From a virus: DNA of 49,530 nucleotides. A program made the position numbers and the translations under genes. Every line of letters begins with the position of its first letter. Position 1 is the first letter of the stretch. Of this stretch, positions 31,611 to 40,054 are shown piece by piece. The stretch lies in the IMG/VR virus record IMGVR_UViG_3300007514_000023, positions 1 through 49,530 of that record; one strand, 5' to 3'. The notes under the pieces are model-generated. The model worked only from the letters and a program-made list of their open reading frames with translations. It was not told where the DNA came from and searched no databases.

Positions 31611-32991
31611 GTACCGCTTCCTCTATACCAAATATATTTATTCTATCTTCTGGTGTTTCCGTTTCACCTTCAATTCTATAAAGAAGTTTGGCATCTCCCA
31701 TATGTGCTGTTATTTGATATAGAGCAGCAGTCAACCAAACAACATTATCACTAAAAGCATTATTACAAGATATATCCCATAACTCTGAATCGGGTTCAAG
31801 AAACAAACATGATCCTTGACAAAGTTGCAATACTGGACAATTAGAACAATCTTTTCTATCAGACCAATGTGTTCCAGCATTAATTTTAAGTTTATCTAAA
31901 CCTTCATCACCATTATCAAGACTACCAATGTTATGACTTATCCCCGCTGTATTAGATGATGATGCTGTAACATTTTGACAAGTTGTAATAGTTCCGTTTA
32001 AATCAACTGAAAGGGTATCAGGACTATCCATACCACATTTTTGATTTAATGCTTCAGCGGGTCTTTGTGATTGCAAAGTTTGAATGAAGTTTTCTGTTTT
32101 CTGTGAAAGTATATTAAACCTAGATACTTTCTGATTGGTAATTTCATAAATTGATTTTTTTCTATATTCAATATGTTCTTCGGGTGTACTCCAAGAATTA
32201 TTTTTTCCACCTTCATCATATGCATCAACAGTACCACCCTCACCTATCGGAAGAATACCAACTTTATTTTCAAACCATTTTGCAATATCACCACGACTCT
32301 CATTATATTTGTGAACCATACTATTAAAAGATATATGACCTAGAGGTGCTAATTTGTTTTTCAATTTTTGAATCATCTTAGCTTTTTCAGGATCATCAAA
32401 TGGGTCTGGCCCTCTAGTTGGTTGTCCTGGCCCATCATGCGAAATAGATATACGAACATCATGTTTCTCAATAAAATCAATTATCTCATCTGTAAACAAC
32501 GATCCATTTGTTATAATACTATAAGTAGATTTTGGATATTTCTCATGTAGTTGTTCGACTAAAGGTTTTAGAGTTTTCCAATAAAGGAAAGGTTCTCCAC
32601 CCCATAATTCAAAATGTGGTTCGTCTTGAATTGATATGTTGTCAAACTTCTTAACATATGCTTCTACTTCATCATCTCCAATATGATACATATCGGATGT
32701 GTCCAAATGATCGTCTTTATTTCTTGGTACAAATCGTTGTGAACAATAATCACAAGAATAATTACACTTTAAACCTAAACTTATTTTTATCTTTTTTAAA
32801 TTTCTTTTACCAGCAGACATTCCCCAACTATCTTGTTTACTCCAATCCATAAAATTAGTTTGTGGTATAACAATATCACCATTGGATTGACGTAGTTCAG
32901 AAGTCATATTATCATAAGTCATATAAAATTCATCATTATTATTTTCATCAGCGTTTCTTACACTTGACATATAAAATTTAAATTTAGCCAT
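31594..32991 (-). CDS. Radical SAM/SPASM enzyme, peptide or protein maturase type
   Basis: About 465 residues. The radical SAM core has 'LKCNYSCDYC' (CxxxCxxC; C76, C80, C83), which binds the [4Fe-4S] cluster that cleaves S-adenosylmethionine, and 'ELWGGEPFLYW' (GGEP, 131-134). The C-terminal SPASM domain matches the canonical pattern in full: C319-x13-G-x4-C338, then C382-x2-C385-x5-C391-x3-C395 and C409, enough for two auxiliary Fe-S clusters. SPASM enzymes (anSME, sactipeptide and ranthipeptide synthases, PqqE) modify peptides or proteins. No precursor-recognition (RRE) domain is obvious. I use the ATG at 32989-32991, which has GAGG 6 bases upstream. It follows a 2OG oxygenase by 2 bases and overlaps a fibre gene. 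Confidence 0.9.
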   Translation of the reverse strand: MAKFKFYMSSVRNADENNNDEFYMTYDNMTSELRQSNGDIVIPQTNFMDWSKQDSWGMSAGKRNLKKIKISLGLKCNYSCDYCSQRFVPRNKDDHLDTSDMYHIGDDEVEAYVKKFDNISIQDEPHFELWGGEPFLYWKTLKPLVEQLHEKYPKSTYSIITNGSLFTDEIIDFIEKHDVRISISHDGPGQPTRGPDPFDDPEKAKMIQKLKNKLAPLGHISFNSMVHKYNESRGDIAKWFENKVGILPIGEGGTVDAYDEGGKNNSWSTPEEHIEYRKKSIYEITNQKVSRFNILSQKTENFIQTLQSQRPAEALNQKCGMDSPDTLSVDLNGTITTCQNVTASSSNTAGISHNIGSLDNGDEGLDKLKINAGTHWSDRKDCSNCPVLQLCQGSCLFLEPDSELWDISCNNAFSDNVVWLTAALYQITAHMGDAKLLYRIEGETETPEDRINIFGIEEAVHDNSN

Positions 32992-32993
32992 TA

Positions 32994-33845
32994 TCAACCT
33001 CGGAATGTTTTTAGAAGTTCGTTATACCCATGTGATATAATTCTAAAGTTAGTTACAATACAAACTCTTGTTCCTTTACCCAGCCAAGGATTAGTTTCAT
33101 GCCATAAATAGTTTGGATGAATTATTGTTAATCCAACTCTAGGTGTAATAGCGTAAACCTTTTCCCAATAAGGATAAGAAATTGCTGGTCTTGGGTCTTG
33201 AAACAAAACCTGATGTGTTCCATTTCTAGGTGATTGTTCCTGACCAACTAAAACCTGATCTTCTAATGCAACATTCTCATCACCCATCGCTAAATAGGTA
33301 ACTACAACTCCATTAATGTCTTGATGATAATGTGGATAGGTTCGTGCTCCACCCAACTCACTATCTCTTTGTACATTACCAAAACATCTCCCCTCAATAA
33401 TCATATCATCTGCTTGTCTTATTCCCCATCCATAACGAATGTAATAACGAATTTGTTGACAAACAATCTGTTCATATGCTAATATAGATTCTTTTTCATT
33501 TGGAAATTCATCCATATCTTTATCATCAAAAAGATTATAATGCGTAGTAGCATAAAATCCTTTTGATTTAGCCATATCATGGAAATCAGGTTCTTTAGTT
33601 TTAATATCTTCCATTGATAATTCTTTTGCAGTTAAGACTTTACACAAGTCTTTATTGATTTTATCAGGAAGTGTCGAATCCATTTCCATAAATGGTGTAG
33701 TCCACTTATGATCTATGTTTGCGTGTTTATGAAAGGGATGATCGGTTTTATCTTCGGCTTCAGGTTCTAAATCTTTCCAATACTGTATGTGTTCTGGTGT
33801 TTGTTCATTATACGCTTCATACTCATTCGTTTTGAAGATTCCCAT
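32994..33845 (-). CDS. 2OG-Fe(II) oxygenase in the fibre locus (intact ligands)
   Basis: A 283-residue 2OG/Fe(II) dioxygenase-like protein. 'TYPHYHQDINGVVVTYL' gives H174-x-D176, 'LFQDPRPAISYPYW' is a family block, 'PNYLWHETNPW' gives the distal His 249, and 'GKGTRVCIVTNFRI' the 2OG-binding Arg 260. It is a paralogue of the 35634-36515 protein ('THYNLFDD.D', 'FGN.Q', 'DPRPAI.YPY', 'VWHE'). The frame is open 21 codons upstream, but that region is a terminator stem and AAGGA lies 6 bases before the ATG at 33843-33845, so I start there. Two bases separate it from the radical SAM gene. Confidence 0.82.
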   Translation of the reverse strand: MGIFKTNEYEAYNEQTPEHIQYWKDLEPEAEDKTDHPFHKHANIDHKWTTPFMEMDSTLPDKINKDLCKVLTAKELSMEDIKTKEPDFHDMAKSKGFYATTHYNLFDDKDMDEFPNEKESILAYEQIVCQQIRYYIRYGWGIRQADDMIIEGRCFGNVQRDSELGGARTYPHYHQDINGVVVTYLAMGDENVALEDQVLVGQEQSPRNGTHQVLFQDPRPAISYPYWEKVYAITPRVGLTIIHPNYLWHETNPWLGKGTRVCIVTNFRIISHGYNELLKTFRG

Positions 33846-33870
33846 TTTAATCCTTCCATCATATTTGTTA

Positions 33871-33902
33871 AAAATATTATGGGGGGCATAATTACCCCCC
33901 AT
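33871..33902 (-). terminator. Intrinsic terminator after the 339-aa virion protein
   Basis: On the minus strand ATGGGGGG/CCCCCCAT pair across an 8-base loop and are followed by AATATTTTT. It lies between the virion protein gene (stop at 33914) and the 2OG oxygenase start, so the oxygenase and radical SAM genes depend on read-through or an unseen promoter. Confidence 0.75.
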
Positions 33903-33913
33903 CTTCAAATATT

Positions 33914-34933
33914 TTATGCTACAGTATAATCAACATCAGCAAGACCAGAATAATTCCTAAATCCAATCTTTACTTTAAATGTATCACCAGCAGACATTCC
34001 CAAAGCACCGACTTTAAATGAACCAGTACCGTCTGTTATACTAACACGTTGTTTTGGTAGATAACCGCCTGTATGTTCAAGATAAACATCAGTTGCATGG
34101 TTAATCGTAGAACCATCACTATCAACCATTTTAAAGTCAACTGTTTCGTATGCATCAGCATCAATACCACCACCACCATTTGTTACTACAAATGTAGGTA
34201 ATGCTTCTGTCATATGTCCAACATAATCATAACCAGTTCCACTTTCCCAACCACTTGTGGTATTTGTACTAAAACCATAAGCCTTGTTATATTTAATAGT
34301 ATATGAAGCATCCATAAAAGAAGTATCAGTAAATGGTCGATAACAAAGTAAAGCACACGGAGCTCCAGAATGTCTGGATTCTCTCAATGGATGTGATTTA
34401 GTGTTATAGGTTTTACCGATAGAATTAAAAGCGGGTTGTGTATAATGCCATCCACCTACTTTGGCACCCATTCTGACTGGCCAAACTGAAGGTACTGTAG
34501 CAAAACCAACACCAACAGTCCAAACAGCAGCATCAGAATTTTCTGCACCCATAGAAGGATCAGTAGGATCAATCCACGAATAAGAAGCACATCTGAAATA
34601 TTTACCAGCCATTTTAGCGGTATAAGTACCCTTAATATTATCAGGCATATGAACAAGAAGTTCCTCACCAGTTATTTTAGCACCATAAAGTCTTGAGGTT
34701 GGAAGTTTTGTGTGAAAAATTCCTGAATTATTACCAGGCCAGTCCATATGGTCTACGCTGGAATCTCCAACCAAACTTCTTTCAGGAGTTCTACCAATAT
34801 CAGCTTCCATACTATCGCTCTCATACATTTCTTCGTCTATTTCCATCCAGTTTTTCAAACATATAAAATCATCATTGACTAACAATTCCAGATGCGTCGG
34901 CATGGAAAGACTGTCATAAGATCGTCTAAACAT
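33914..34933 (-). CDS. Virion structural protein of the fibre locus (339 aa)
   Basis: A 339-residue protein, unlike the repetitive fibres: aromatic-rich central region ('YFRCASYSWIDP', 'VGGWHYTQPAFNSIGKTYN') and a C-terminal Ig-like beta domain ('DVYLEHTGGYLPKQRVSITDGTGSFKVGALGMSAGDTFKVKIGF'). Such Ig-like ends are common on phage surface proteins. The central part has no family I can name. It ends at an intrinsic terminator. Probably a surface-exposed appendage protein. Confidence 0.6.
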   Translation of the reverse strand: MFRRSYDSLSMPTHLELLVNDDFICLKNWMEIDEEMYESDSMEADIGRTPERSLVGDSSVDHMDWPGNNSGIFHTKLPTSRLYGAKITGEELLVHMPDNIKGTYTAKMAGKYFRCASYSWIDPTDPSMGAENSDAAVWTVGVGFATVPSVWPVRMGAKVGGWHYTQPAFNSIGKTYNTKSHPLRESRHSGAPCALLCYRPFTDTSFMDASYTIKYNKAYGFSTNTTSGWESGTGYDYVGHMTEALPTFVVTNGGGGIDADAYETVDFKMVDSDGSTINHATDVYLEHTGGYLPKQRVSITDGTGSFKVGALGMSAGDTFKVKIGFRNYSGLADVDYTVA

Positions 34934-34980
34934 TTTGCATATTCTCCTATTTAATTATTTTTGATAAGTTATATGTAAGA

Positions 34981-35565
34981 TTAACAATTACAAGCACAGG
35001 CACAGTCGCAGGCACAAGCACAAGCAGTCTGACAATTATATTCTCCTAGAAGAACATTTGCACCTGACGTTGTATTTTGCAACCCAATTCGGCCCCCACA
35101 AGCAGTACCACCAAAGCCTGGATTTGTCGGGCCCCAAATACTAACCTGACCAGTACCACCAGTAATCGTTCCTGTTCCACCAGCAGTAGCACAGTTAGCA
35201 TGGTTTGTACAGTTTGTTACCCATGTTCCATCACCACGCAAGTAAGTTGAACTGTTTTGAGTTCCAGAACCCAAACGTGCTCGGTTGATAGTTCCCGAAC
35301 TAATGTTAGCAGCATTTGTAGTATCTGTCGTAGCACTAGCTGCTAACCCACTAACTTGACCGGCAGGCAAATTAGATATACGAGCATTCGGCAACGTACC
35401 CGAACTAATATTATCAGCATTCGTAGTGTCTGTCGTAGCAGAAGCAACTAGAGAAGGTTTATTTAGAATCGTATTCCAATCACTTGCTGGAACATTATCC
35501 AAAGCACCAGATACAACATCTCCACCTGAATCTATAAGATCAGCGATTTGTCTTGCTATAGTCAT
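34981..35565 (-). CDS. Fibre-like protein with an alternating Ala-Cys C-terminus (194 aa)
   Basis: A 194-residue protein. Residues 1-105 are ordinary fibre repeats ('PASDWNTILNKPSLVASATTDTTNADNISSGTLPNARI' and 'SATTDTTNAANISSGTINRARL'), then 'STYLRGDGTWV'. The C-terminal third is Cys-containing ('NCTNHANC', 'GGTACGG') and ends CQTACACACDCACACNC, eight cysteines in 17 residues, confirmed codon by codon to the TAA. Alternating Cys on a beta strand would all face one side; in a trimer this could form a metal site or disulfide tip, or be a substrate for the radical SAM/SPASM enzyme encoded 2 kb downstream. Both are inferences. Confidence 0.75.
   Translation of the reverse strand: MTIARQIADLIDSGGDVVSGALDNVPASDWNTILNKPSLVASATTDTTNADNISSGTLPNARISNLPAGQVSGLAASATTDTTNAANISSGTINRARLGSGTQNSSTYLRGDGTWVTNCTNHANCATAGGTGTITGGTGQVSIWGPTNPGFGGTACGGRIGLQNTTSGANVLLGEYNCQTACACACDCACACNC
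35227..35249. repeat. 23-bp exact repeat, copy 2 (YLRGDG module)
   Basis: Identical to 28297-28319 and encodes the same 'TYLRGDG' segment in the Ala-Cys protein. Confidence 0.8.
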
Positions 35566-35633
35566 TTGTTTATTCCTTTTTAAAAATTAATTGATAATGT
35601 TAATATAGATATGATGTAAATATAGTTGTTGAT

Positions 35634-36515
35634 TTATGTTTTAATCAATGGTTTAACCAATCCATTATTATTGTATGTATTGACACGATAATTAATCACC
35701 ACCGCTGCTCTTATACCTCTACCACTAAAAGTGTTAGATTCGTGCCATACATAAGCAGGATGAAATAAAGTCGTTCCAATCTTAGGAACATAATCTTTTG
35801 CCTTACTATTATACGGATAATTAATAGCAGGTCTAGGGTCTAACAGTAATAACGCACCCTCTGTTTCATTAGGCATATCTTCCTTCTTTAAATCAAAATC
35901 AGCATAATTTGCAACCGTTCCCTTTCGTCCTTCACTATCATCATCAGATTTAAGTTCACAAATTGTCGAGCCAGGAGCTACAAGTTGTAAATCATCATCC
36001 CCATCAACGTCAGTAGTTAAAGCAAACTCACCACCAAGCGTTAAGTATGTAATCATAACACCATCAAAAGCGTGATGGTAGTGTGGAAAGGTTCTGCGGC
36101 CAGTAGTTTGCATATTACCAAACCCCCGACACTCAATGTCTAACTGATCAGCATTTTTTACATTGTAAGCGTTTGCGACATAGTATCGTATTAATTCACT
36201 CGATATTTCTTCATAACCTTTTATGGCAGGATTGTTGTCTCTGTCATCAAAAAGATTATAATGATTTCTTTCAAACTCTATTGTCATGGTTCTCTTATGA
36301 GTACCCATTGTCGTACAATAACCTTTAGAAGCAATATACTCTATTAAACCAACTCTCATATCTTCAGGTAAATTTAATTCTATTCTTCCTATAGGCGTAA
36401 CCCACTCAGGAGTTATTTGTAGATTACCGTCTAAAGGATGACCACCAAGATACTTATCTTGTCTTTCTAGTTCTTCTTGGGATAACCTATAACCAGTTTC
36501 CGTTTTAGTTTCCAT
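35634..36515 (-). CDS. 2OG-oxygenase paralogue with an altered metal site (HxA)
   Basis: A 293-residue paralogue of the oxygenase at 32994-33845. Shared blocks include 'HYNLFDDRDN', 'ECRGFGNMQ', 'LLLLDPRPAINYPY', 'FHPAYVWHESN' (distal His 258) and 'GRGIRAAVVINYRV' (Arg 269). The ligand region reads 'TFPHYHHAFDGVMITYL'; where the paralogue has H-Q-D, this one has H147-H148-A149. Ala at the carboxylate position is known from SyrB2-type 2OG halogenases, where chloride takes the site. D151 or the extra His could compensate instead, or the protein may be inactive. A 40-residue acidic insertion (about 165-205) is unique to it. Confidence 0.72.
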   Translation of the reverse strand: METKTETGYRLSQEELERQDKYLGGHPLDGNLQITPEWVTPIGRIELNLPEDMRVGLIEYIASKGYCTTMGTHKRTMTIEFERNHYNLFDDRDNNPAIKGYEEISSELIRYYVANAYNVKNADQLDIECRGFGNMQTTGRRTFPHYHHAFDGVMITYLTLGGEFALTTDVDGDDDLQLVAPGSTICELKSDDDSEGRKGTVANYADFDLKKEDMPNETEGALLLLDPRPAINYPYNSKAKDYVPKIGTTLFHPAYVWHESNTFSGRGIRAAVVINYRVNTYNNNGLVKPLIKT

Positions 36516-36524
36516 ACACCTACC

Positions 36525-37400
36525 TTAGCAATAAACGTGAAATTCTACCCTATCTGACGTATCAAGCGCCTGACCACCAATCAATGTTACACTTGTTCCA
36601 TTGTCAGCAGTAAAGTCTGAATCTTTGACTAGTTTAACACCATTTAAAAATACAACAATTCTTCCAACATTGTATGTAATTGTAAATTCAGTTTGACTTG
36701 CTGTTGGCGTAACTGTTGTTTCTGTAACTACTGGTTGAAAACTAACAGTACCAGCACCATCCGTAACTAGGGCATTACCCATTGAACCTTCTGATGCGTT
36801 TAATTCATTAACACCAACTGTATTTGCATTAATTTGAGCATTACTTAATGTTCCACTTACATCACCCGACAGAGTTAAATCAACATCAATAAAACTTAAA
36901 TTTCCAGCACCATCCGTAGAAAGTATTTGTCCATTCGTTCCATCTGCAACATTTAATTCAGTAATACCAACCACATTTGCAATAATCTGAGCATTTCCGA
37001 TTGAACCTGAAATATCACCACCAACAGGAGCCATTTGTATTTCATTTTGAACGTATGCAGTAGTTGCTATTTTAGTTGAATTATCACCAGTTGAATGTGT
37101 TACGCCAACCGTATCTGCATGAAGTGTACCTGTATAACTCCCTGATATATTAATATTACCAGTACCAGTAATATTTGCATTGAATATATCTAAGTCGCCA
37201 CCCAACTGAGGTGTCAAATCTTCAACAACATTTTCTAATTTACCAGTTATATAAGTAGATAATTCATTTATAGCAGACACCAAATCGACTTGACTTGAAG
37301 TTGTCAACGCTGTTAGATCACCACTATTTGTGGAAATCGTATTGGTCTTGATTCTCCACTCATCAAAGGTGTCTATTAAGTTTACAGTTACTAATGCCAT
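36525..37400 (-). CDS. Tail-fibre-like virion protein (291 aa)
   Basis: A 291-residue fibre protein. Its N-terminal head 'NLIDTFDEWRIKTNTISTNSGDLTAL' is the usual start of marine T4-like appendage proteins. Then come 'GDNSTKIATTAYVQNEI', two modules 'DGTNGQILSTDGAGNLSF' and 'EGSMGNALVTDGAGTVSF', and the C-terminal FLNGVKL module. A late promoter lies 18 bases upstream, so it probably starts a transcription unit that includes the oxygenase, the Ala-Cys protein and the 339-residue protein. Confidence 0.7.
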   Translation of the reverse strand: MALVTVNLIDTFDEWRIKTNTISTNSGDLTALTTSSQVDLVSAINELSTYITGKLENVVEDLTPQLGGDLDIFNANITGTGNINISGSYTGTLHADTVGVTHSTGDNSTKIATTAYVQNEIQMAPVGGDISGSIGNAQIIANVVGITELNVADGTNGQILSTDGAGNLSFIDVDLTLSGDVSGTLSNAQINANTVGVNELNASEGSMGNALVTDGAGTVSFQPVVTETTVTPTASQTEFTITYNVGRIVVFLNGVKLVKDSDFTADNGTSVTLIGGQALDTSDRVEFHVYC

Positions 37401-37418
37401 TGTTACCTGTCCTTTAAA

Positions 37419-37426
37419 TATTTATA
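37419..37426 (-). promoter_or_regulatory. Late promoter TATAAATA inside the fibre locus
   Basis: An exact consensus on the minus strand, 18 bases before the ATG of the 291-residue fibre gene. Confidence 0.75.
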
Positions 37427-37465
37427 ATTTTCATTACTTATGTTTTAGTTAAAACGGATTTAATT

Positions 37466-38080
37466 TTAATTTATTTTTGGTTGATGCGTATAAAAGTGCG
37501 TAATACACCATCTACCATAACCCTTACCAACATTCTCCTGATCCATACTTACCATATCTACCTCATGTAGATAATAACTTGGGAAGATAACCATTCTGTT
37601 GTGTTTACATTCAACTATACTATCTGATTGAGGAAACTTTAAATCCCCACCAGTAAACCTCTTTGGTTCTCTGTAAAACCATATCAAACAAGTATGCATG
37701 AAAGTATCAAAATGAGTTTTATATTCATCTTGATTTTCATAATAACTAACTATTGACTGATCTATGTTACACGATAACCATGTTCTCCATGAAGGAGTCG
37801 TTTTTTGATATTGTTCTACAACAGGTAATGAACAAACTCTCCCATGATGTCTTAATATACTTGACTTATCTCTTTGACCCCTATAAAAATAATCTAATGC
37901 AAGTCTACTTAGTATTGCTGGATTTTCTTCACTAGAACCAATAGGGATTTTATCCTTAACACAATACCTTTCAAGATAGTCTAATTCTTTCAAGATTTCT
38001 TCTTCTTGATTCCTATCATAAAAATCATCTACCATCAAGTAAGGGTAAATATTATATTCATTATATATTTTAAATTTCAT
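37466..38080 (-). CDS. 2OG-Fe(II) oxygenase, prolyl-hydroxylase-like
   Basis: A 204-residue 2OG/Fe(II) dioxygenase. 'EYKTHFDTFMHTCLIWFYR' gives H123-x-D125, 'FTGGDLKFP' is the family's GG.L strand, 'NRMVIFPSYYLHEVDMV' gives the distal His 172, and R190 in 'GYGRWCITHFY' would bind 2OG. All key residues are present, so it should be active; prolyl or lysyl hydroxylation of a protein is likely. It is a different subfamily from the other two in the fibre locus. Its ATG directly follows the stop of the 554-residue fibre gene. Confidence 0.85.
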   Translation of the reverse strand: MKFKIYNEYNIYPYLMVDDFYDRNQEEEILKELDYLERYCVKDKIPIGSSEENPAILSRLALDYFYRGQRDKSSILRHHGRVCSLPVVEQYQKTTPSWRTWLSCNIDQSIVSYYENQDEYKTHFDTFMHTCLIWFYREPKRFTGGDLKFPQSDSIVECKHNRMVIFPSYYLHEVDMVSMDQENVGKGYGRWCITHFYTHQPKIN

Positions 38081-39745
38081 TTATCCTAAAAATATCCCAT
38101 ACGCTTGTACCACAACACCTGTAGCATTTTGAGCAACATTAAATACACAACCATCACTAGTAAAATTTGTAAATGAATAATCAGTAAATTTATTAGTACC
38201 AAGCGTTGGTGTATCACCAATACTTAAAATCTTGCCAGCATTTGCTTCATTACTCATAGCGCCGGTATATCCTTGAATTTTTGGAAATCCACCTGTACCA
38301 ATTCCTACATTATCATTAAATGCAGTTGCGATTGCACATTGAGTAGTTCCATCTGTAAAACCTACTGACCATCTCATTTCTCCACCAGTACCTATCACTA
38401 TAAGTGCTTTCGGTTCAAACGCAATACCAGTAATAGTTCTAGGGCCTGCATTACTAGGGTCTATTCCCATATCACCGTCTACATGAACTTGTAACGCACC
38501 ACCACTTGTCCATGCTGGTACGCCTCCTACTACCGATAGTATTTGTCCAAGAGTACCAATAGGTAATCTTTCAAAGTCTGTACCATTATAGCGTAACAAA
38601 TCACCAAGAGCATCAGAACCCATAGCGATATGTGTTCCGTTTACAGAATTCGTAGCGATGTCTTGTGCAACAATAACACCGTTCCCGATCATAGCAGATG
38701 TAATAGTATTATTCGGAATTGTAATATTAGAAACCGTACCCGACAAATCACCACCAACAGCAGTTCCACCAACATCCGTAGAATCATTTGAGAATGATAA
38801 TACACCAGCACCGTTTGTTGTAAGTACCTGTCCTGCTGTACCATCCGCTACTGCAAGTTTCTCTATGGTAACTGAATTATTAGCTAATTTAATAGTTGTT
38901 ACACTATCATCAGCAACTGTACTTGCGATTCCTAAGTGTAATACTTTTATTGCAGAACCATTTGGGGGAGCGGGAGTGAAAGTAATACTAGTTGTTGTTG
39001 GTAAAGTATATGAACTGGTTGGTTGAGAAACACCATCAACAAAAGCCATGAGACTTTCTTCGGAAGGTGCAGCTGTACTTAAAGTGAATGTATCAGTTGT
39101 ACCATCACCAGAAAAAGTATCTTCAATAAAATTAGAACTACCAGAACCACCAACACCACTTTGAGTTACGAATGATAAGTTACCCATACCGTCTGTGGAT
39201 AAGACTTGACCATTTGAACCATCAGAAACATTTATTTCTGTTATACCAACTGAATTGGGCCCAAGTTGATTTACATCTTGAAAACTAATAGTACCAGCAC
39301 CATCCGTAGTTATTACTTGACCAGTTGTACCATCACTTAATTCTAATTCATCAATACCGATACTTGGTAAGGCAAAGGATATGTTACCTGATCCATCAGT
39401 TTGTAAATGTGATCCTGCTGGGCCATCCGAGGTTTGGAGTTGAAGTACACCAACTGAATTAGGCGACATCCCACCAGCTGCAACGAAACTTATTTGACCA
39501 GCGCCATCTGTTTGTAATACCCAACCAGCGTTACCATCTATTGTTGCGAGTTCTGCAACATTAATTCTATTCGCAAGATTAATATTAGATGCATCTGCCT
39601 TTCCTAATGGATAACCGCCAAGGGTTACTCCATCATGGACGACTACCGTATTCGCTGTGGTATCAACAGTTATTTCTCCAACGGCACCTGTAAAGGCGTC
39701 GTGTTCAACAGTTGTACCCCTTCGTCTTTTTACTTGTTTAGCCAT
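38081..39745 (-). CDS. Tail fibre protein with repeated TDGAG modules (554 aa)
   Basis: A 554-residue fibre protein. The head 'KRRRGTTVEHDAFTGAVGEITVDTTANTVVVHDGVTLGGYPLGKAD' is shared with the 364-residue protein. The shaft has five copies of a module with pattern DGxxGxxLxTDGxGxxSF, then 'FTLSTAAPSEESLMAFVDGVSQPTSSYTL' and a C-terminal domain ('GMRWSVGFTDGTTQCAIATAFNDN' style) ending 'AYGIFLG'. It is probably a long trimeric fibre or shaft, with the C-terminal domain as a candidate receptor-binding end. Confidence 0.72.
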   Translation of the reverse strand: MAKQVKRRRGTTVEHDAFTGAVGEITVDTTANTVVVHDGVTLGGYPLGKADASNINLANRINVAELATIDGNAGWVLQTDGAGQISFVAAGGMSPNSVGVLQLQTSDGPAGSHLQTDGSGNISFALPSIGIDELELSDGTTGQVITTDGAGTISFQDVNQLGPNSVGITEINVSDGSNGQVLSTDGMGNLSFVTQSGVGGSGSSNFIEDTFSGDGTTDTFTLSTAAPSEESLMAFVDGVSQPTSSYTLPTTTSITFTPAPPNGSAIKVLHLGIASTVADDSVTTIKLANNSVTIEKLAVADGTAGQVLTTNGAGVLSFSNDSTDVGGTAVGGDLSGTVSNITIPNNTITSAMIGNGVIVAQDIATNSVNGTHIAMGSDALGDLLRYNGTDFERLPIGTLGQILSVVGGVPAWTSGGALQVHVDGDMGIDPSNAGPRTITGIAFEPKALIVIGTGGEMRWSVGFTDGTTQCAIATAFNDNVGIGTGGFPKIQGYTGAMSNEANAGKILSIGDTPTLGTNKFTDYSFTNFTSDGCVFNVAQNATGVVVQAYGIFLG

Positions 39746-39760
39746 AAGATTTCCACCTTT

Positions 39761-40051
39761 TTATTTGTTCCAATAACCTTTAGGACATTTTGATTTGTTA
39801 AACAATGTTTTCGCAGGCATAAAGCAAGCACATACATTACATTGTCTTGTCAGTTTTCTAAATTCAGAACAATCTTCACATACTGCATATCGTTCCGCTT
39901 GTATATCTTTTTCTATAAAACCACTAGTTACCGCTGTTGTGATGTCTCTTAATCTACTAATACTGTCATCACGAATTTCCTGCCATGTCATACTCTTTTC
40001 TTTTTCTGCTTGAGTACGTTGTGCTTGTCTTGCTTCAGTTCCAGTTCTCAT
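39761..40051 (-). CDS. Small zinc-binding-like protein (96 aa)
   Basis: A 96-residue protein with a helical, polar N-terminal half and a Cys cluster at the end: 'CEDCSEF.....RQCNVCACFM', then 'KSKCPKGYW'. These six cysteines would form one or two zinc sites. The pattern 'ERYAVCEDCSEF...TRQCNVCACFM.AKT' is found in many marine phages as an uncharacterised small protein. It begins 3 bases after the previous gene. Function unknown. Confidence 0.7.
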   Translation of the reverse strand: MRTGTEARQAQRTQAEKEKSMTWQEIRDDSISRLRDITTAVTSGFIEKDIQAERYAVCEDCSEFRKLTRQCNVCACFMPAKTLFNKSKCPKGYWNK

Positions 40052-40054
40052 AAA

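Noticed and set aside
33846-33908. 21-residue extension of the oxygenase at 32994
   Set aside because: The extra codons run through the terminator stem and start with TTG; a good ribosome site supports the ATG at 33843-33845.
34981-35043. Metallothionein or stand-alone RiPP precursor
   Set aside because: The Cys tail is in frame with a clear fibre-repeat protein and lacks its own start; it is a C-terminal extension rather than a separate peptide gene.
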